Assembly (NCBI RefSeq): GCF_000696305.2
Contig: NZ_AOMT01000023.1
Span: 35,132-99,131 of the forward strand
DNA: 64,000 bases
From: Moraxella bovoculi 237
GTDB taxonomy: Bacteria > Pseudomonadota > Gammaproteobacteria > Pseudomonadales > Moraxellaceae
Direction of reading: 5' to 3'
The stretch's first letter is position 1. The number at the start of each line of letters is the position of its first letter. Made by a program: the position numbers and the translations under genes. This document shows positions 18,730 through 27,886 of the stretch, in pieces. The notes beneath the pieces were generated by a model that was not told the DNA's origin, ran no database searches, and saw only the letters and a list, made by a program, of their open reading frames with translations.

Positions 18730-18839
18730 TTATTTCTTGATAAATAAGCCGCCTTTTGGGTGGTTTTGTTTATTTCGCTGTTATCAAAAATCATCCAGAA
18801 AAATGCTATAATAATCAAAATTGTAAAACAAAGAGACTT

Positions 18840-19877
18840 ATGAAAGTATTAGGCTTAGAGACTTCCTGTGATGAGACAGGGCTTGCCATCTATGACAGTC
18901 AGATGAATGACGGTCGTGGCGGGGTGCTTGCACAGGTGCTATACAGTCAAATCGAGCTGCACGCCACTTATGGTGGGGTTGTGCCCGAGCTTGCCAGCCG
19001 CGATCATATCCGTAAGCTGGTTCCGTTGTTGAATGAGTTGCTTCATGAGGCAGGCGTTGAGAAATCTGACATCGATGCGGTGGCTTATACCAAAGGGCCG
19101 GGGCTGATCGGTGCGCTGATGACGGGCGCGCTGTTTGGTCGTACTTTGGCTTATGGGCTTGGCGTGCCTGCCATCGGTGTGCATCACATGGAAGGGCATC
19201 TGCTTGCGCCTTTATTGGGCGAGGATGTGGCATTTCCTTTCGTGTGTTTGCTTGTGTCGGGCGGGCATACGATGCTGGTGCGTGCCGATGCTGTTGGACA
19301 ATACGAAATATTAGGCGAATCCATCGATGATGCGGCGGGTGAGTGCTTTGATAAAGCGGCCAAGATGCTAAATCTGCCTTATCCGGGCGGGCCGAACGTT
19401 GCACGTTTGGCTGAGGGTGGCGATAAGAACGCCTATCAACTGCCGCGCCCAATGCTGCACAAAGGGCTTGATTTTTCTTTTAGTGGCATGAAGACGGCCG
19501 TGCATAATCTTATCAAAGATACGCCGAACTCTGATTTAGATCCTGTGGTGCGTGCCAACATCGCAGCGAGTTTCCAGCATGCGGTTGTGGATACTTTGGT
19601 CAAAAAATGCGTTCGCGCGCTCAAGCAAACAGGCCTAAAGCGACTCGTCATTGCCGGCGGTGTCTCTGCCAATACTGAACTTAAAGAGAGTTTGGGACGT
19701 GAACTTGCCAAGCTAAACGCCAAAGTACACTACGCCCCAAAAGAGCTGTGCACGGATAATGGTGCGATGATCGCTTATGCGGGATTTTGTCGATTGCAGG
19801 CGGGTCAGAGCGATGATTTGTCTGTAACGTGTGTACCAAGATGGGACATGCAGACCTTAAACTTCACCAGTGCGTGA
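18840..19877 (+). CDS. tsaD: tRNA N6-adenosine threonylcarbamoyltransferase TsaD
   Basis: The Kae1/Qri7/TsaD enzyme completes t6A37 in ANN-decoding tRNAs with TsaB and TsaE. The frame is open from 18756, but the family starts at [14 protein letters not shown], so the ATG at 18840 is chosen (345 residues). Metal-binding HxxxH is seen in GVHHMEGH near residue 110, the ATP-binding VSGGHTMLV near 135, the [23 protein letters not shown] segment near 162-184 and the C-terminal [11 protein letters not shown] near 300. It is a universal essential gene in bacteria. Confidence 0.97.
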   Translation: MKVLGLETSCDETGLAIYDSQMNDGRGGVLAQVLYSQIELHATYGGVVPELASRDHIRKLVPLLNELLHEAGVEKSDIDAVAYTKGPGLIGALMTGALFGRTLAYGLGVPAIGVHHMEGHLLAPLLGEDVAFPFVCLLVSGGHTMLVRADAVGQYEILGESIDDAAGECFDKAAKMLNLPYPGGPNVARLAEGGDKNAYQLPRPMLHKGLDFSFSGMKTAVHNLIKDTPNSDLDPVVRANIAASFQHAVVDTLVKKCVRALKQTGLKRLVIAGGVSANTELKESLGRELAKLNAKVHYAPKELCTDNGAMIAYAGFCRLQAGQSDDLSVTCVPRWDMQTLNFTSA

Positions 19878-19907
19878 CGGCTAATATAATTCCATCTATA
19901 TCATCGT

Positions 19908-19945
19908 AATCGACATATTGAGCTTATGCACCCAATATGTCGATT
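19908..19945. repeat. 13-bp inverted repeat downstream of tsaD
   Basis: AATCGACATATTG and CAATATGTCGATT are perfectly complementary around a 12-base loop. There is no T run after it, so a simple terminator is unlikely to be the whole story. It lies between tsaD and the C13 peptidase gene. Confidence 0.6.
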
Positions 19946-20088
19946 AAATGCTTTACTTCCCCATCACAGATTTTATATTGATATTGATGAGTGCCGATGT
20001 GAATTAAAGGCTGATAAATTTATCTTGCGCGATGGGTGCTATTTTGAGAAAATAACTGTTCACAACATAACAACAAAAAGAGCTCACT

Positions 20089-21537
20089 TTGCCATTATCA
20101 TCCCTAAAGATCGAATCCTTACCCAGATTCTCTGCCAATTTCATTGCAAACATCAAAGCTGCCCTACAAATGCTGGGCGGTAATGCTCGCGCTTTTACAT
20201 CCGTTAAGCCGACCTTTGGGCAGTTTGCGGTTTTTTTATTAGCGGCGCTTGGTGCGAATATTTTGTTTGCTTATTTGTCAGCGCAGGGCGGCAGCTATTT
20301 TAATGAGCAGGGGCTGATCAGTTATTTGATATGGCCGGTGATTATTTTGGTGGCGGGCATCATCTTGGCGAAGCGTACGATGAATTATTCGCTGCTCTTT
20401 GTGCCGGTGATTTTATGGCTTGCTGCTGATACCATGTTGGTGCTTATCCAAAGCGGCATTCAGTATCTGGACATTAAGGGGTGGCTACCGTCGTTTTTGT
20501 ATGGCATCTTGCCCGGTCTTTTCACGTTTTTATTTGTGTGGCAGACGGCATCTTTGTTGTGGATTTTCGCCAAGAAGCTGCATTGGCCGTGGTGGGAGCG
20601 TCTTTTGATGATTGGCGGTGCGGTGTTGCTGCTTGTCGTGTGGCAAAGAAACGTCGCTGACCAGCCGATTTTTAAGGTAAATAATGTCGCGCCAACGCTA
20701 TCTGAGCGTCAGTTTTATAAACAATCAGCGTTACTGGGACAAAGCTTGGATGGTGTTGCTAAGAGCGTCAAAGGCAAACATGAATGGTATTTTGTCGGTG
20801 TGGCAGGCTATGCTGAGCAAAATGTATTCGCCAGTGAAATCGAGCAAGCGGCGCAGCTGTTCGATGCCAGATTCGGTGCAAAAGATCGCTCCGTATCACT
20901 CATTAATAACGCACATACTTGGGATGAATATCCGATCGCCAGTCGTACGAGTCTGGCTGAGACGCTAAAGGCGGTTGGCAATCGCATGGATGTGGACGAA
21001 GATGCGCTGTTCTTAACGCTCAGCTCTCACGGCGCGGTGGATGAGTCGGGCAGTATCTTGGGCGATCTGGTCATGACCAATCCGCCATTGACGCTCGATC
21101 CGATCGACCCCGTGTGGCTGCGCGGGGCGTTGGATGCATCAGGCATTCGTTGGCGAGTCATTGTGGTATCGTCTTGCTATTCAGGCGCATTCATTCAGGC
21201 TTTATCAAGTCCGACCACAGCCATCATCACCGCAAGCCGTGCCGATAGAGCGTCTTTTGGCTGTAGTAATGATGCTGACATGACTTATTTTGGGCGTGCG
21301 TTCTTTTCTGAGAGCATGCGCGAACAGACCACGCTAACAGGCGCGTTTAACCAAGCGCGCCGCCGTGTTGGTGAGCGTGAGGCATTGATGGGGTTTGAGC
21401 CATCAGAGCCGCAGATGGTGGTGGGTGCGATGATGCAAAGCGCCTTACCCGAGTTAGAGAAGGCTCTATTCCATCACGCAACCAATCCCATAATTGATAT
21501 GCCGACATTTAGCCATGTTGAAAGTGCATCTCCGTGA
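20089..21537 (+). CDS. Membrane-anchored C13 (legumain-like) cysteine peptidase
   Basis: A 482-residue protein with about five N-terminal membrane helices (residues 45-190) and a C-terminal peptidase domain. The catalytic His is in LTLSSHGAVDESG near residue 312 and the Cys in VIVVSSCYSGAF near 362, the His-Gly / Ser-Cys spacing of clan CD family C13. The start is uncertain: TTG at 20089 or ATG at 20170 (residue 28). Substrates of bacterial C13 proteins of this type are not known to me. The domain probably lies in the periplasm after the helices. A strong terminator follows. Confidence 0.85.
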   Translation: MPLSSLKIESLPRFSANFIANIKAALQMLGGNARAFTSVKPTFGQFAVFLLAALGANILFAYLSAQGGSYFNEQGLISYLIWPVIILVAGIILAKRTMNYSLLFVPVILWLAADTMLVLIQSGIQYLDIKGWLPSFLYGILPGLFTFLFVWQTASLLWIFAKKLHWPWWERLLMIGGAVLLLVVWQRNVADQPIFKVNNVAPTLSERQFYKQSALLGQSLDGVAKSVKGKHEWYFVGVAGYAEQNVFASEIEQAAQLFDARFGAKDRSVSLINNAHTWDEYPIASRTSLAETLKAVGNRMDVDEDALFLTLSSHGAVDESGSILGDLVMTNPPLTLDPIDPVWLRGALDASGIRWRVIVVSSCYSGAFIQALSSPTTAIITASRADRASFGCSNDADMTYFGRAFFSESMREQTTLTGAFNQARRRVGEREALMGFEPSEPQMVVGAMMQSALPELEKALFHHATNPIIDMPTFSHVESASP

Positions 21538-21562
21538 TAGAGTATTTATTGAATATTTATGT

Positions 21563-21593
21563 AAACACCCCTGACGATCAGGGGTGTTTTTTT
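21563..21593 (+). terminator. Rho-independent terminator after the C13 peptidase gene
   Basis: AAACACCCCTGA, loop CGA, TCAGGGGTGTTT, then T residues: 12-bp perfect stem. Confidence 0.9.
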
Positions 21594-21825
21594 GTGTGAA
21601 GGTTGTCATCTGATTGAAATCATAAAAGGATATATTTGTTAAAACTGATTGATAGGGTGTTATATATCATAATTTATAATATATGAATAAAAAATATTGA
21701 ATAATGTTTGCAATTTTGACCATTTTTTATTATATTGTATTTGCTTATGAATATATCACCTGATATGATTAATTTCATCGATTGATACCATTCGCTTTTA
21801 ACCCACCTAACTTAAGGAATCTGCC

Positions 21826-23166
21826 ATGACCATCCAGTCTGCCATCGAAAAAGTAGAAAAAAACTACGCTCACCAACCAGAATTCATTCAAGCGGTAAAA
21901 GAAGTTGCGCTGACCATTGATAAGGTGTATGCCAACAATCCTAAGTTTGAAGAGTATCGCGTGTTTGAGCGTCTGTGCGAGCCTGATCGCATCATCGGTT
22001 TCCGTGTAAACTGGGAAAATGACAAAGGTGAAGTAGAGGTTAACCGCGGCTGGCGTGTTCAATTCAGCAACGCCATCGGCCCATACAAAGGCGGCATCCG
22101 CTTCCACCCAACTGTCACTGAAGGCACCCTAAAATTCCTAGGTTTCGAACAAATTTTCAAAAACGCACTAACTGGCCTACCTATGGGCGGTGCTAAAGGT
22201 GGTTCGGACTTCGATCCTAAAGGCAAATCAGAAGCTGAAATCCGCCGTTTCTGCTACGCATTCATGCGCGAGCTACACAAAAACATCGGCAAAGACATGG
22301 ATGTACCAGCAGGTGACATCGGTGTTGGCGGTCGTGAAGTGAATTACATGTTCGCCATGTACAAGAACTTAACTCGTGAGTTTGAAGGTGTATTGACTGG
22401 TAAAGGCGTTGGTCACGGTGGTTCATTGATCCGTACCGAAGCGACTGGCTATGGCTTGGTTTACTTCCTTGACAACATGCTAAAAGTGAACAACGACAAC
22501 CTAGTTGGCAAGACTGTTCTAGTATCAGGTGCAGGTAACGTGGCTCAATACGCTGCCGAAAAAGTACTACACCTAGGCGGTAAAGTAATCACTTTCTCTG
22601 ACTCTAAAGGTACTTTGGTTGATCACGACGGTTTCACCCAAGAAAAAATCAACTGGGTAAAAGATCACAAAGCCAAAGGCAAAGCATTGGCAGACTACGT
22701 GAAAGAATTTGGCGGCGAGTGGCTTGAAGGTCAAAAGCCATGGCAGTTCGATGCAGAAGTAGCTCTACCTTGCGCTACCCAAAACGAAGTTGATGCTGAA
22801 AACGCTAAAGCTTTGGTTAAGCATGGCGTAAAATACGTCGCAGAAGGCGCGAACATGCCATTGACTGCTGAAGCGATCGATGTGGTACGCGACAATGGCG
22901 TAGCATACGCACCTGGTAAAGCTGCGAACGCTGGTGGTGTTGCGGTATCTGGCCTAGAAATGAGCCAAAACTCAGTACGCCAATACAAGACTTTTGCAGA
23001 GCTTGATGAAAAACTACAAAACATCATGAAAAACATCCACGACAATTCAAAAGCAGCTGCTGAGAAATACGGCACTACCAAAGACGCCGTGGACTACATG
23101 ACTGGTGCTAACGTAGCAGGTTTCGTTCAAGTAGCGAACGCATTGGTGGCTTACGGTATCCTATAA
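21826..23166 (+). CDS. gdhA: NADP-specific glutamate dehydrogenase
   Basis: A hexameric-type GDH of 446 residues, assimilating ammonium into 2-oxoglutarate. The catalytic segment PMGGAKGGSDFDPKGKSE is near residue 122 (Lys in GGAKGG), PAGDIGVGGREV near 162, and the Rossmann motif VSGAGNVAQYAAEK near 234. Length matches the GdhA 50-kDa class. AAGGA precedes the ATG. The upstream 290 bp are very AT-rich and probably hold the promoter. Base choice at third positions (many C) is that of a highly expressed gene. Confidence 0.96.
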   Translation: MTIQSAIEKVEKNYAHQPEFIQAVKEVALTIDKVYANNPKFEEYRVFERLCEPDRIIGFRVNWENDKGEVEVNRGWRVQFSNAIGPYKGGIRFHPTVTEGTLKFLGFEQIFKNALTGLPMGGAKGGSDFDPKGKSEAEIRRFCYAFMRELHKNIGKDMDVPAGDIGVGGREVNYMFAMYKNLTREFEGVLTGKGVGHGGSLIRTEATGYGLVYFLDNMLKVNNDNLVGKTVLVSGAGNVAQYAAEKVLHLGGKVITFSDSKGTLVDHDGFTQEKINWVKDHKAKGKALADYVKEFGGEWLEGQKPWQFDAEVALPCATQNEVDAENAKALVKHGVKYVAEGANMPLTAEAIDVVRDNGVAYAPGKAANAGGVAVSGLEMSQNSVRQYKTFAELDEKLQNIMKNIHDNSKAAAEKYGTTKDAVDYMTGANVAGFVQVANALVAYGIL

Positions 23167-23180
23167 CATCTATAAACCCT

Positions 23181-23212
23181 AAAAAATCCGCTCAACGATG
23201 AGCGGATTTTTT
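23181..23212. terminator. Bidirectional terminator between gdhA and the SafE-like gene
   Basis: AAAAAATCCGCTC, loop AACGAT, GAGCGGATTTTTT: 13-bp perfect stem with A and T tracts on the two sides. Confidence 0.9.
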
Positions 23213-23223
23213 TATTGTTAAAT

Positions 23224-24069
23224 TTAATGATGGTTATGTTCTTGATGATCGTGATGTTGATGAGTGCTGTGGTCATGGTTGTGATTGCTATGGTCATGCT
23301 GCATGTGCGAATGATCATGAGAATCTTCATGATGTATGTGACCATGTGCATGATGACCGTGAGAATCATGAGAGCCGTGTCCGTGCATCATGTGCATGAC
23401 GGTGGGGGATAATGCAACAGCCAGACCAGAGATGAGCATCAGCGCGCCGCTAAACTTACGTAAGTTGAACTTACTAACCGTCTTTTGAAGCCATACGATC
23501 ATGGTGTCAGTAGCGATGAGCATGGGCAGCGTACCAAGACCAAAAAACAGCATGAAGGCAGACCCTGACAGTGGGCTAATCTGTGCTGCTGACACGCTAA
23601 CAGCCATCACCAATGCACCATAGACCAATCCGCATGGCAGAAGCCCCCATAATATACCCGCGCCAAGCGCCTTAGGAATGCTATCAATTGGTAGAACTTT
23701 CTGGCGGACGGGCGCAAGCTTATTCCAAAGACCCAAGCCCAATTTCTCAAGACGAGTCAGAAATGGCACGCCAAGCATCAGCAGCGCTGCAAAAATCAGC
23801 GCTCCACCCAAAAGAATGCGCGGCAAAGCGTTATTGGTTAGAAATGGCGCAATCACCGTGCTGCCAACAATCGTAGCCAGTACGCCAAGAGCCATGTAGC
23901 TTAGCAGCCTGCCAAGGTGATAAGTGGCGATGAGCGTTTTTCGTTTGGCAGGCGTAAGATTCTTCATTGAGATGCCAAAGGCAGCAACGATGCCACCACA
24001 CATTCCTAGGCAGTGCGGCGAGCCGAAAAAACCCATGGCAAGCGCTGCGATTAATAAAGAAGCTGTCAT
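23224..24069 (-). CDS. SafE/UreH-type membrane transporter with histidine-rich tail
   Basis: A COG2836-type protein of 281 residues with six to seven membrane helices. The hallmark GFFGSPHCLGMCGG lies at residues 14-27, with the paired Cys-x-x-x-Cys common in this group, and a second GLLPCGLVYGAL near 155-166. Start at 24069 is chosen because GGAGGTAATT stands directly before that ATG. The last 57 residues contain about 26 histidines, an obvious metal-binding tail. Its partner upstream is ccoS, whose product helps copper-dependent maturation of cbb3 oxidase, so copper (or another metal) handling for cytochrome oxidase is the best guess. Confidence 0.8.
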   Translation of the reverse strand: MTASLLIAALAMGFFGSPHCLGMCGGIVAAFGISMKNLTPAKRKTLIATYHLGRLLSYMALGVLATIVGSTVIAPFLTNNALPRILLGGALIFAALLMLGVPFLTRLEKLGLGLWNKLAPVRQKVLPIDSIPKALGAGILWGLLPCGLVYGALVMAVSVSAAQISPLSGSAFMLFFGLGTLPMLIATDTMIVWLQKTVSKFNLRKFSGALMLISGLAVALSPTVMHMMHGHGSHDSHGHHAHGHIHHEDSHDHSHMQHDHSNHNHDHSTHQHHDHQEHNHH

Positions 24070-24100
24070 AATTACCTCCATACTGGCAAAAGCTGGTATG

Positions 24101-24280
24101 TTATTTTTGTGAATCTTTTTTTAGGATTTTGCGACGCTCTTGTCTGTCGTCTAGGATGATCTGCTCTGGTGCATTGTCCAGATCTTCAAATTGATTGGAT
24201 TTGACGGCATACCAAATCGCCCAAATCGCCACCACGAACAACATGAGACTCAAAGGAATGAGTAGATAGATGCTAAGCAT
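24101..24280 (-). CDS. ccoS: cbb3-type cytochrome oxidase assembly protein CcoS
   Basis: A 59-residue gene, easily missed for its size. The product begins MLSIYLLIPLSLMLFVVAIW, a single N-terminal membrane helix, continues with AIWYAVKSNQFEDLDNAPEQ, the CcoS signature, and ends in a charged tail (DDRQERRKILKK). CcoS is needed for cofactor insertion into cbb3 oxidase. It lies 31 bases upstream of the SafE-like gene on the same strand, an association seen in other Gram-negatives next to ccoI and ccoN. The rest of the cco genes are not in this window. Confidence 0.9.
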   Translation of the reverse strand: MLSIYLLIPLSLMLFVVAIWAIWYAVKSNQFEDLDNAPEQIILDDRQERRKILKKDSQK

Positions 24281-24590
24281 GTGTATTCCTTAGAATGATT
24301 GTCAATCCTGCTTATCTTGGCTGATGTATAAGCCATAAGAAAGATCGATACAGGAAAATCCGAAACGAACCATTATAACATGATGGATGTTAAAGGGTGA
24401 ATGAAAAGAATGTTCAAGTGATTTGCTTATTATACTATAATTCGCCAGCCAATACCCAAACTACAAAAATACAACCAAATTACCTGCTTTTTGCATTGTG
24501 TTTAATCTCAAAATACGCAATACTAAACTTATAAAAGTGATTAATAAGCAAAGTATAAGCCCAGCCGGATGTAAAATTACATGATGCTTT
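24281..24590. other. 310-bp intergenic region between divergent genes
   Basis: AT-rich; contains the promoters of ccoS (leftward) and of the lipoprotein gene at 24591 (rightward). I looked for an Anr/FNR box (TTGAT-N4-ATCAA), expected for a cbb3-linked gene, and did not see a full one. Confidence 0.5.
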
Positions 24591-25115
24591 ATGCGATTTA
24601 AATATAATACCGATTTACTAGCTACTCAGAGATTAAATAAAAGCGCCGTGCTTTTGGTATCGGTGCTATTTTTCGTTGGGTGCAGCGAGCAGCCGCCCAA
24701 AGGTAGCGACGAATCGAAAATAAGCAACAAGCCCATTTCTGCATCGCCCAGCTCAGCCATCGCCATCGGCAAGACAAGAGCCACAGAACAGTTCATCGCA
24801 AAAAAATGGCAGGTCATCAGCATCAATGATCGGCCTGTGACAAGTAAATTGGTTTTGGATTTGCACGATTTTAATCGTGGTCAGGGCGAATTTTATGATG
24901 ACTGCGAGCGTATCTTGGTGGATTTAAATATACATGACGTCTCTAATGAGCGCCTATCGATAGATAACTCTACCAGACAGGGCGGTGATTGCAGCAGCGA
25001 GCTCATTGATACCATCATGTGGATCTTAATCGATGTCTATGCCTTTGAACGTAGTGGCGATGAGCTGCACATCATCGCAGTTCAAGACACCATTCGCCTT
25101 GTGCCGTCAGACTAG
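24591..25115 (+). CDS. Putative lipoprotein with META/HslJ-like domain
   Basis: A 174-residue protein. A signal region (residues 18-30) ends in VLFFVGC, a plausible lipobox, followed by a Ser/Pro/Lys-rich linker and a domain starting KKWQVISINDRPV, which resembles the opening of META domains (W-x-V-x-S-I-x-x-x-P). The domain carries two Cys residues (YDDCERIL, GGDCSSEL) that could form a disulphide. Family assignment is tentative. A role in envelope stress or heat/novobiocin tolerance, as for HslJ, would be extrapolation. Confidence 0.55.
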   Translation: MRFKYNTDLLATQRLNKSAVLLVSVLFFVGCSEQPPKGSDESKISNKPISASPSSAIAIGKTRATEQFIAKKWQVISINDRPVTSKLVLDLHDFNRGQGEFYDDCERILVDLNIHDVSNERLSIDNSTRQGGDCSSELIDTIMWILIDVYAFERSGDELHIIAVQDTIRLVPSD

Positions 25116-25154
25116 CACGATATTGCTATCTTCATTCTTTTCATTCTACCTATT

Positions 25155-26606
25155 CTAAGACATGCAGCTAATTGGCGTCATGGCACGTCTGTCGGTGGGT
25201 GCGATGTCCTCATTCGTGGCGATAGACTGTAATTTAAATGGATTTGCCAGCAAATCAAATAATCTGGATACTTCTGTAAAATCATCCTCTAGGGCGCCTT
25301 GAATGGCGTATTCTGCCATGGTGTTACGCAGGATGTAGATTGGATTGGTTCTTTTCATGAGATCGATGGATTGCTGAGCATTCGTTATGGTGGTGATATA
25401 GCGCGCTTGCCAATTTTGCCATCTCTCGATTCCGCCTTGTGCGCTGATCTCTTGGGTTAATTGATGAAATAAACCCTGCTCATACCGATGCTCATCATCT
25501 GATAGTACGCCAATCAAAGCGCGAAAACTGTTGGTATAGTCCAGCTCATAAGTCTTTAACAAGCCAACAAATTCATATGCCAAGTCTGCCGCGCCAGCAT
25601 GTGATGAATCCAGACCAATTTTTTGGCAGATGCCTTTATCATAATGCTGATGGAGGGTTACCTCATAGTCTTCTAGACATGCCAACATCACATCGTGCTG
25701 CACGGATAGTAAGCTAAAACAAGACAACCACTTTTGTAGATTCCAATGCCCGATGGTGGGCTGATTCTGATAAGTGTAACGCCCGTGATGATCAGAATGG
25801 TTGTTAATCCACGTCGGATTGAATCTCTCCATCATGCCAAATGGTCCAAAGTCCAATGTTGAGCCTGTAATATTTAGATTGTCCGTATTCATGACGCCAT
25901 GGCTAAACCCGATCAACTGCCAGCTTGCGATGAGTTTTGCGGTGTTTTGACAGACTGCATGCAAGAATTTATTGATGTCATTACCCACTTCTGGATAATA
26001 AATATCCATCATCTGATAAGTAAATTCGCCCAAAAGCTCGGGCGCATACACAGCAATCCATTCAAAATGACCAAGTCGCACATGACAATCGCTGGTGCGC
26101 AGTAGGGCAGCAGCACGCTCCATTTGATTGCGAGCGATTAGGGTGTCTGACACCACGAAGCCAAGCGCATTGGAGCTGGCAATGCCTAGACTGGACAAGG
26201 CATGACCGCATAGATATTCACGAACCGTACTGGCAATCATCGCACGACCATCTCCGAATCGGGAGAAGGGTGTCTTGCCTGCGCCTTTTAAATGCAAATC
26301 GGTTAATTTGCCTTGTTTGTCGATGATCTGGGTGAGCAATAAACCACGACCATCTCCAAGCTGGCCTGCCCATTGCCCGAACTGATGTCCTGCATAGACC
26401 ATGGCAAGCGGTTCAAATCCTTCAGGAAAGGCATCGTTATCTGCGCCAATGATTCTTTGCCAATCCAGCGCATCAAAGGGAAGGCCGCTCATGCTCTGGT
26501 GTAGCGCATGATTGAAATGCGCAAGCTTTGGGTTGTCCAATGGGAGTGCGCTTTGTTTATGATAAAGTCTGGGATTGACGGTAAGATAACTGTGCTGATG
26601 ATTCAT
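25155..26606 (-). CDS. selO: Protein adenylyltransferase SelO (YdiU)
   Basis: A pseudokinase-fold AMPylase that transfers AMP to Ser/Thr/Tyr of redox proteins. Visible family blocks: AMVYAGHQFGQWAGQLGDGR near residue 70, LKGAGKTPFSRFGDGRAMI near 105, GVMNTDNLNITG near 235 and the DFGPFG metal loop near 250. Start ATG at 26606 matches the family's N-terminus; the frame itself runs to 26642. At 483 residues it is of normal length. The C-terminal Cys of the usual CSS selenocysteine-like motif is represented only by the final SCMS, so redox tethering may differ. Confidence 0.93.
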   Translation of the reverse strand: MNHQHSYLTVNPRLYHKQSALPLDNPKLAHFNHALHQSMSGLPFDALDWQRIIGADNDAFPEGFEPLAMVYAGHQFGQWAGQLGDGRGLLLTQIIDKQGKLTDLHLKGAGKTPFSRFGDGRAMIASTVREYLCGHALSSLGIASSNALGFVVSDTLIARNQMERAAALLRTSDCHVRLGHFEWIAVYAPELLGEFTYQMMDIYYPEVGNDINKFLHAVCQNTAKLIASWQLIGFSHGVMNTDNLNITGSTLDFGPFGMMERFNPTWINNHSDHHGRYTYQNQPTIGHWNLQKWLSCFSLLSVQHDVMLACLEDYEVTLHQHYDKGICQKIGLDSSHAGAADLAYEFVGLLKTYELDYTNSFRALIGVLSDDEHRYEQGLFHQLTQEISAQGGIERWQNWQARYITTITNAQQSIDLMKRTNPIYILRNTMAEYAIQGALEDDFTEVSRLFDLLANPFKLQSIATNEDIAPTDRRAMTPISCMS

Positions 26607-26642
26607 GAGTTTCTTCTTTGGGGTTTGATGAGATTGTAGCAT

Positions 26643-26675
26643 AAAAAAACCCTCCGCAACATGGCGAAGGGTGTG
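26643..26675 (-). terminator. Terminator of the desaturase gene
   Basis: On the minus strand ACCCTTCGC, loop CATGTT, GCGGAGGGT followed by seven T residues. One internal mismatch. It also sits in the short gap before selO, so selO is likely separately transcribed. Confidence 0.8.
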
Positions 26676-26701
26676 GAGAAAAGTGCTTAACTTATTATGT
26701 C

Positions 26702-27886
26702 TTAGCCTTGGGTTGATTTGCCTTTTAGCTGTAGGTAAGCATTTTTGATGCGTTCACCGTGCGCTAGAATCTTAGCCTCGACTTGGGCGAATTGTTCTTT
26801 TAGCTTCTCATCAGCTTCGTGTAGGCGATTGGCGAACTCGGTACGCTTTAATTCGACTGATTTAGCCTTTAGGGCGTGCCATTCTTCCACCGTCTGAGTG
26901 AATGCTTCGTATTCTGCGCTGATGCGGTCTTTGAATGCCATGAAACGCTCATCTAAAGTCATCTCTTCGCCTTTGGCAATGCGCTCTTGCGCACGTTTAA
27001 ACTGCATGGTAACTTCAGCGTGCTTGATGGTAACATCATCAACGCGTTTTAGTTCTCTGGCAAGACCGACTTTATGTAGTAAGCCGATGAACCATTTGGT
27101 TGGGTCATACTGCCACCATTTAACGCCATTGCGATAGTCGTATTGAAAATAGTGATGGTAGTTGTGATAGCCTTCGCCCCAAGTAAAGATCGCAAGGATT
27201 GGGTTGTCGCGTGCGGTGTTCTCGTCAGTATATGGGCGAGTGCCGAACATGTGGCACAGTGAGTTGATAAAGAACGTGAAATGATGCGTTAGTACCATGC
27301 GCAGCAGACCTGCAATTAGGAACGTACCCAGCATATCACCCGTCAAAAGACCCGCTAAACCAACAACCACGACGTTGGTCACAATGACCCAAATGCCATA
27401 GTATTTATGCTGTAGTTGTAGCACTTTGTCTTTTTTTAGATCCGGGATGTTCTTGTAGTCGTATTGACCGCTTGGATATTTGTGTAGCATCCAGTCCATG
27501 TGACTAAACCAAAAACCACGCTTGGCAGAGTACGGGTCATCATATTCGTCATCGACATGACGGTGATGCGTACGGTGTCCAGAGCACCAATCAAATGCTG
27601 AGCTCTGCACGGCCAACGTTGCGCCGAGCAGCAAGAAGTATTTGATGATCGGATGAGCTTCGTAGGACTTATGCGCCCATAGACGGTGATAGCCTGCCGT
27701 GATAGATAGGCCTGTCCACGCCATAAAAAACGCAAAGGCAGTCCAGACAGCAGGGTTAACGCCATGCGTCCACAGATACCAAGGTACAAGTACGATGGCA
27801 AGTAATGGCGTAGAAAGTAGCACGATGGCAGGCACCCAGTTGATGGGCACATTTTCAAAGGCTTGAGGGTTTCTTTCGACACTCAT
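26702..27886 (-). CDS. Membrane fatty-acid (acyl-CoA, delta-9 type) desaturase
   Basis: An integral-membrane di-iron desaturase of 394 residues. Three His boxes are present: HRLWAH near residue 67, HRTHHRH near 103 and HNYHH near 240, with GEGYHNYHHYFQYDYRNG typical of DesC/stearoyl-CoA desaturases. Four membrane helices precede and separate the boxes. After about residue 270 follows an unusually long, highly charged helical extension of some 120 residues, probably a coiled coil. Divergent from a TetR regulator gene, with a DesT-like operator between them, so expression probably follows membrane lipid saturation. Confidence 0.93.
   Translation of the reverse strand: MSVERNPQAFENVPINWVPAIVLLSTPLLAIVLVPWYLWTHGVNPAVWTAFAFFMAWTGLSITAGYHRLWAHKSYEAHPIIKYFLLLGATLAVQSSAFDWCSGHRTHHRHVDDEYDDPYSAKRGFWFSHMDWMLHKYPSGQYDYKNIPDLKKDKVLQLQHKYYGIWVIVTNVVVVGLAGLLTGDMLGTFLIAGLLRMVLTHHFTFFINSLCHMFGTRPYTDENTARDNPILAIFTWGEGYHNYHHYFQYDYRNGVKWWQYDPTKWFIGLLHKVGLARELKRVDDVTIKHAEVTMQFKRAQERIAKGEEMTLDERFMAFKDRISAEYEAFTQTVEEWHALKAKSVELKRTEFANRLHEADEKLKEQFAQVEAKILAHGERIKNAYLQLKGKSTQG

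Noticed and set aside
18838..19452. 204-codon open frame antisense to tsaD
   Set aside because: Composition (His, Gln, Pro, Arg rich) is that of a shadow frame; tsaD is certain.
19926..20183. 85-codon frame between tsaD and the C13 gene
   Set aside because: Overlaps the C13 gene start and an inverted repeat, has no ribosome site and no protein-like pattern.
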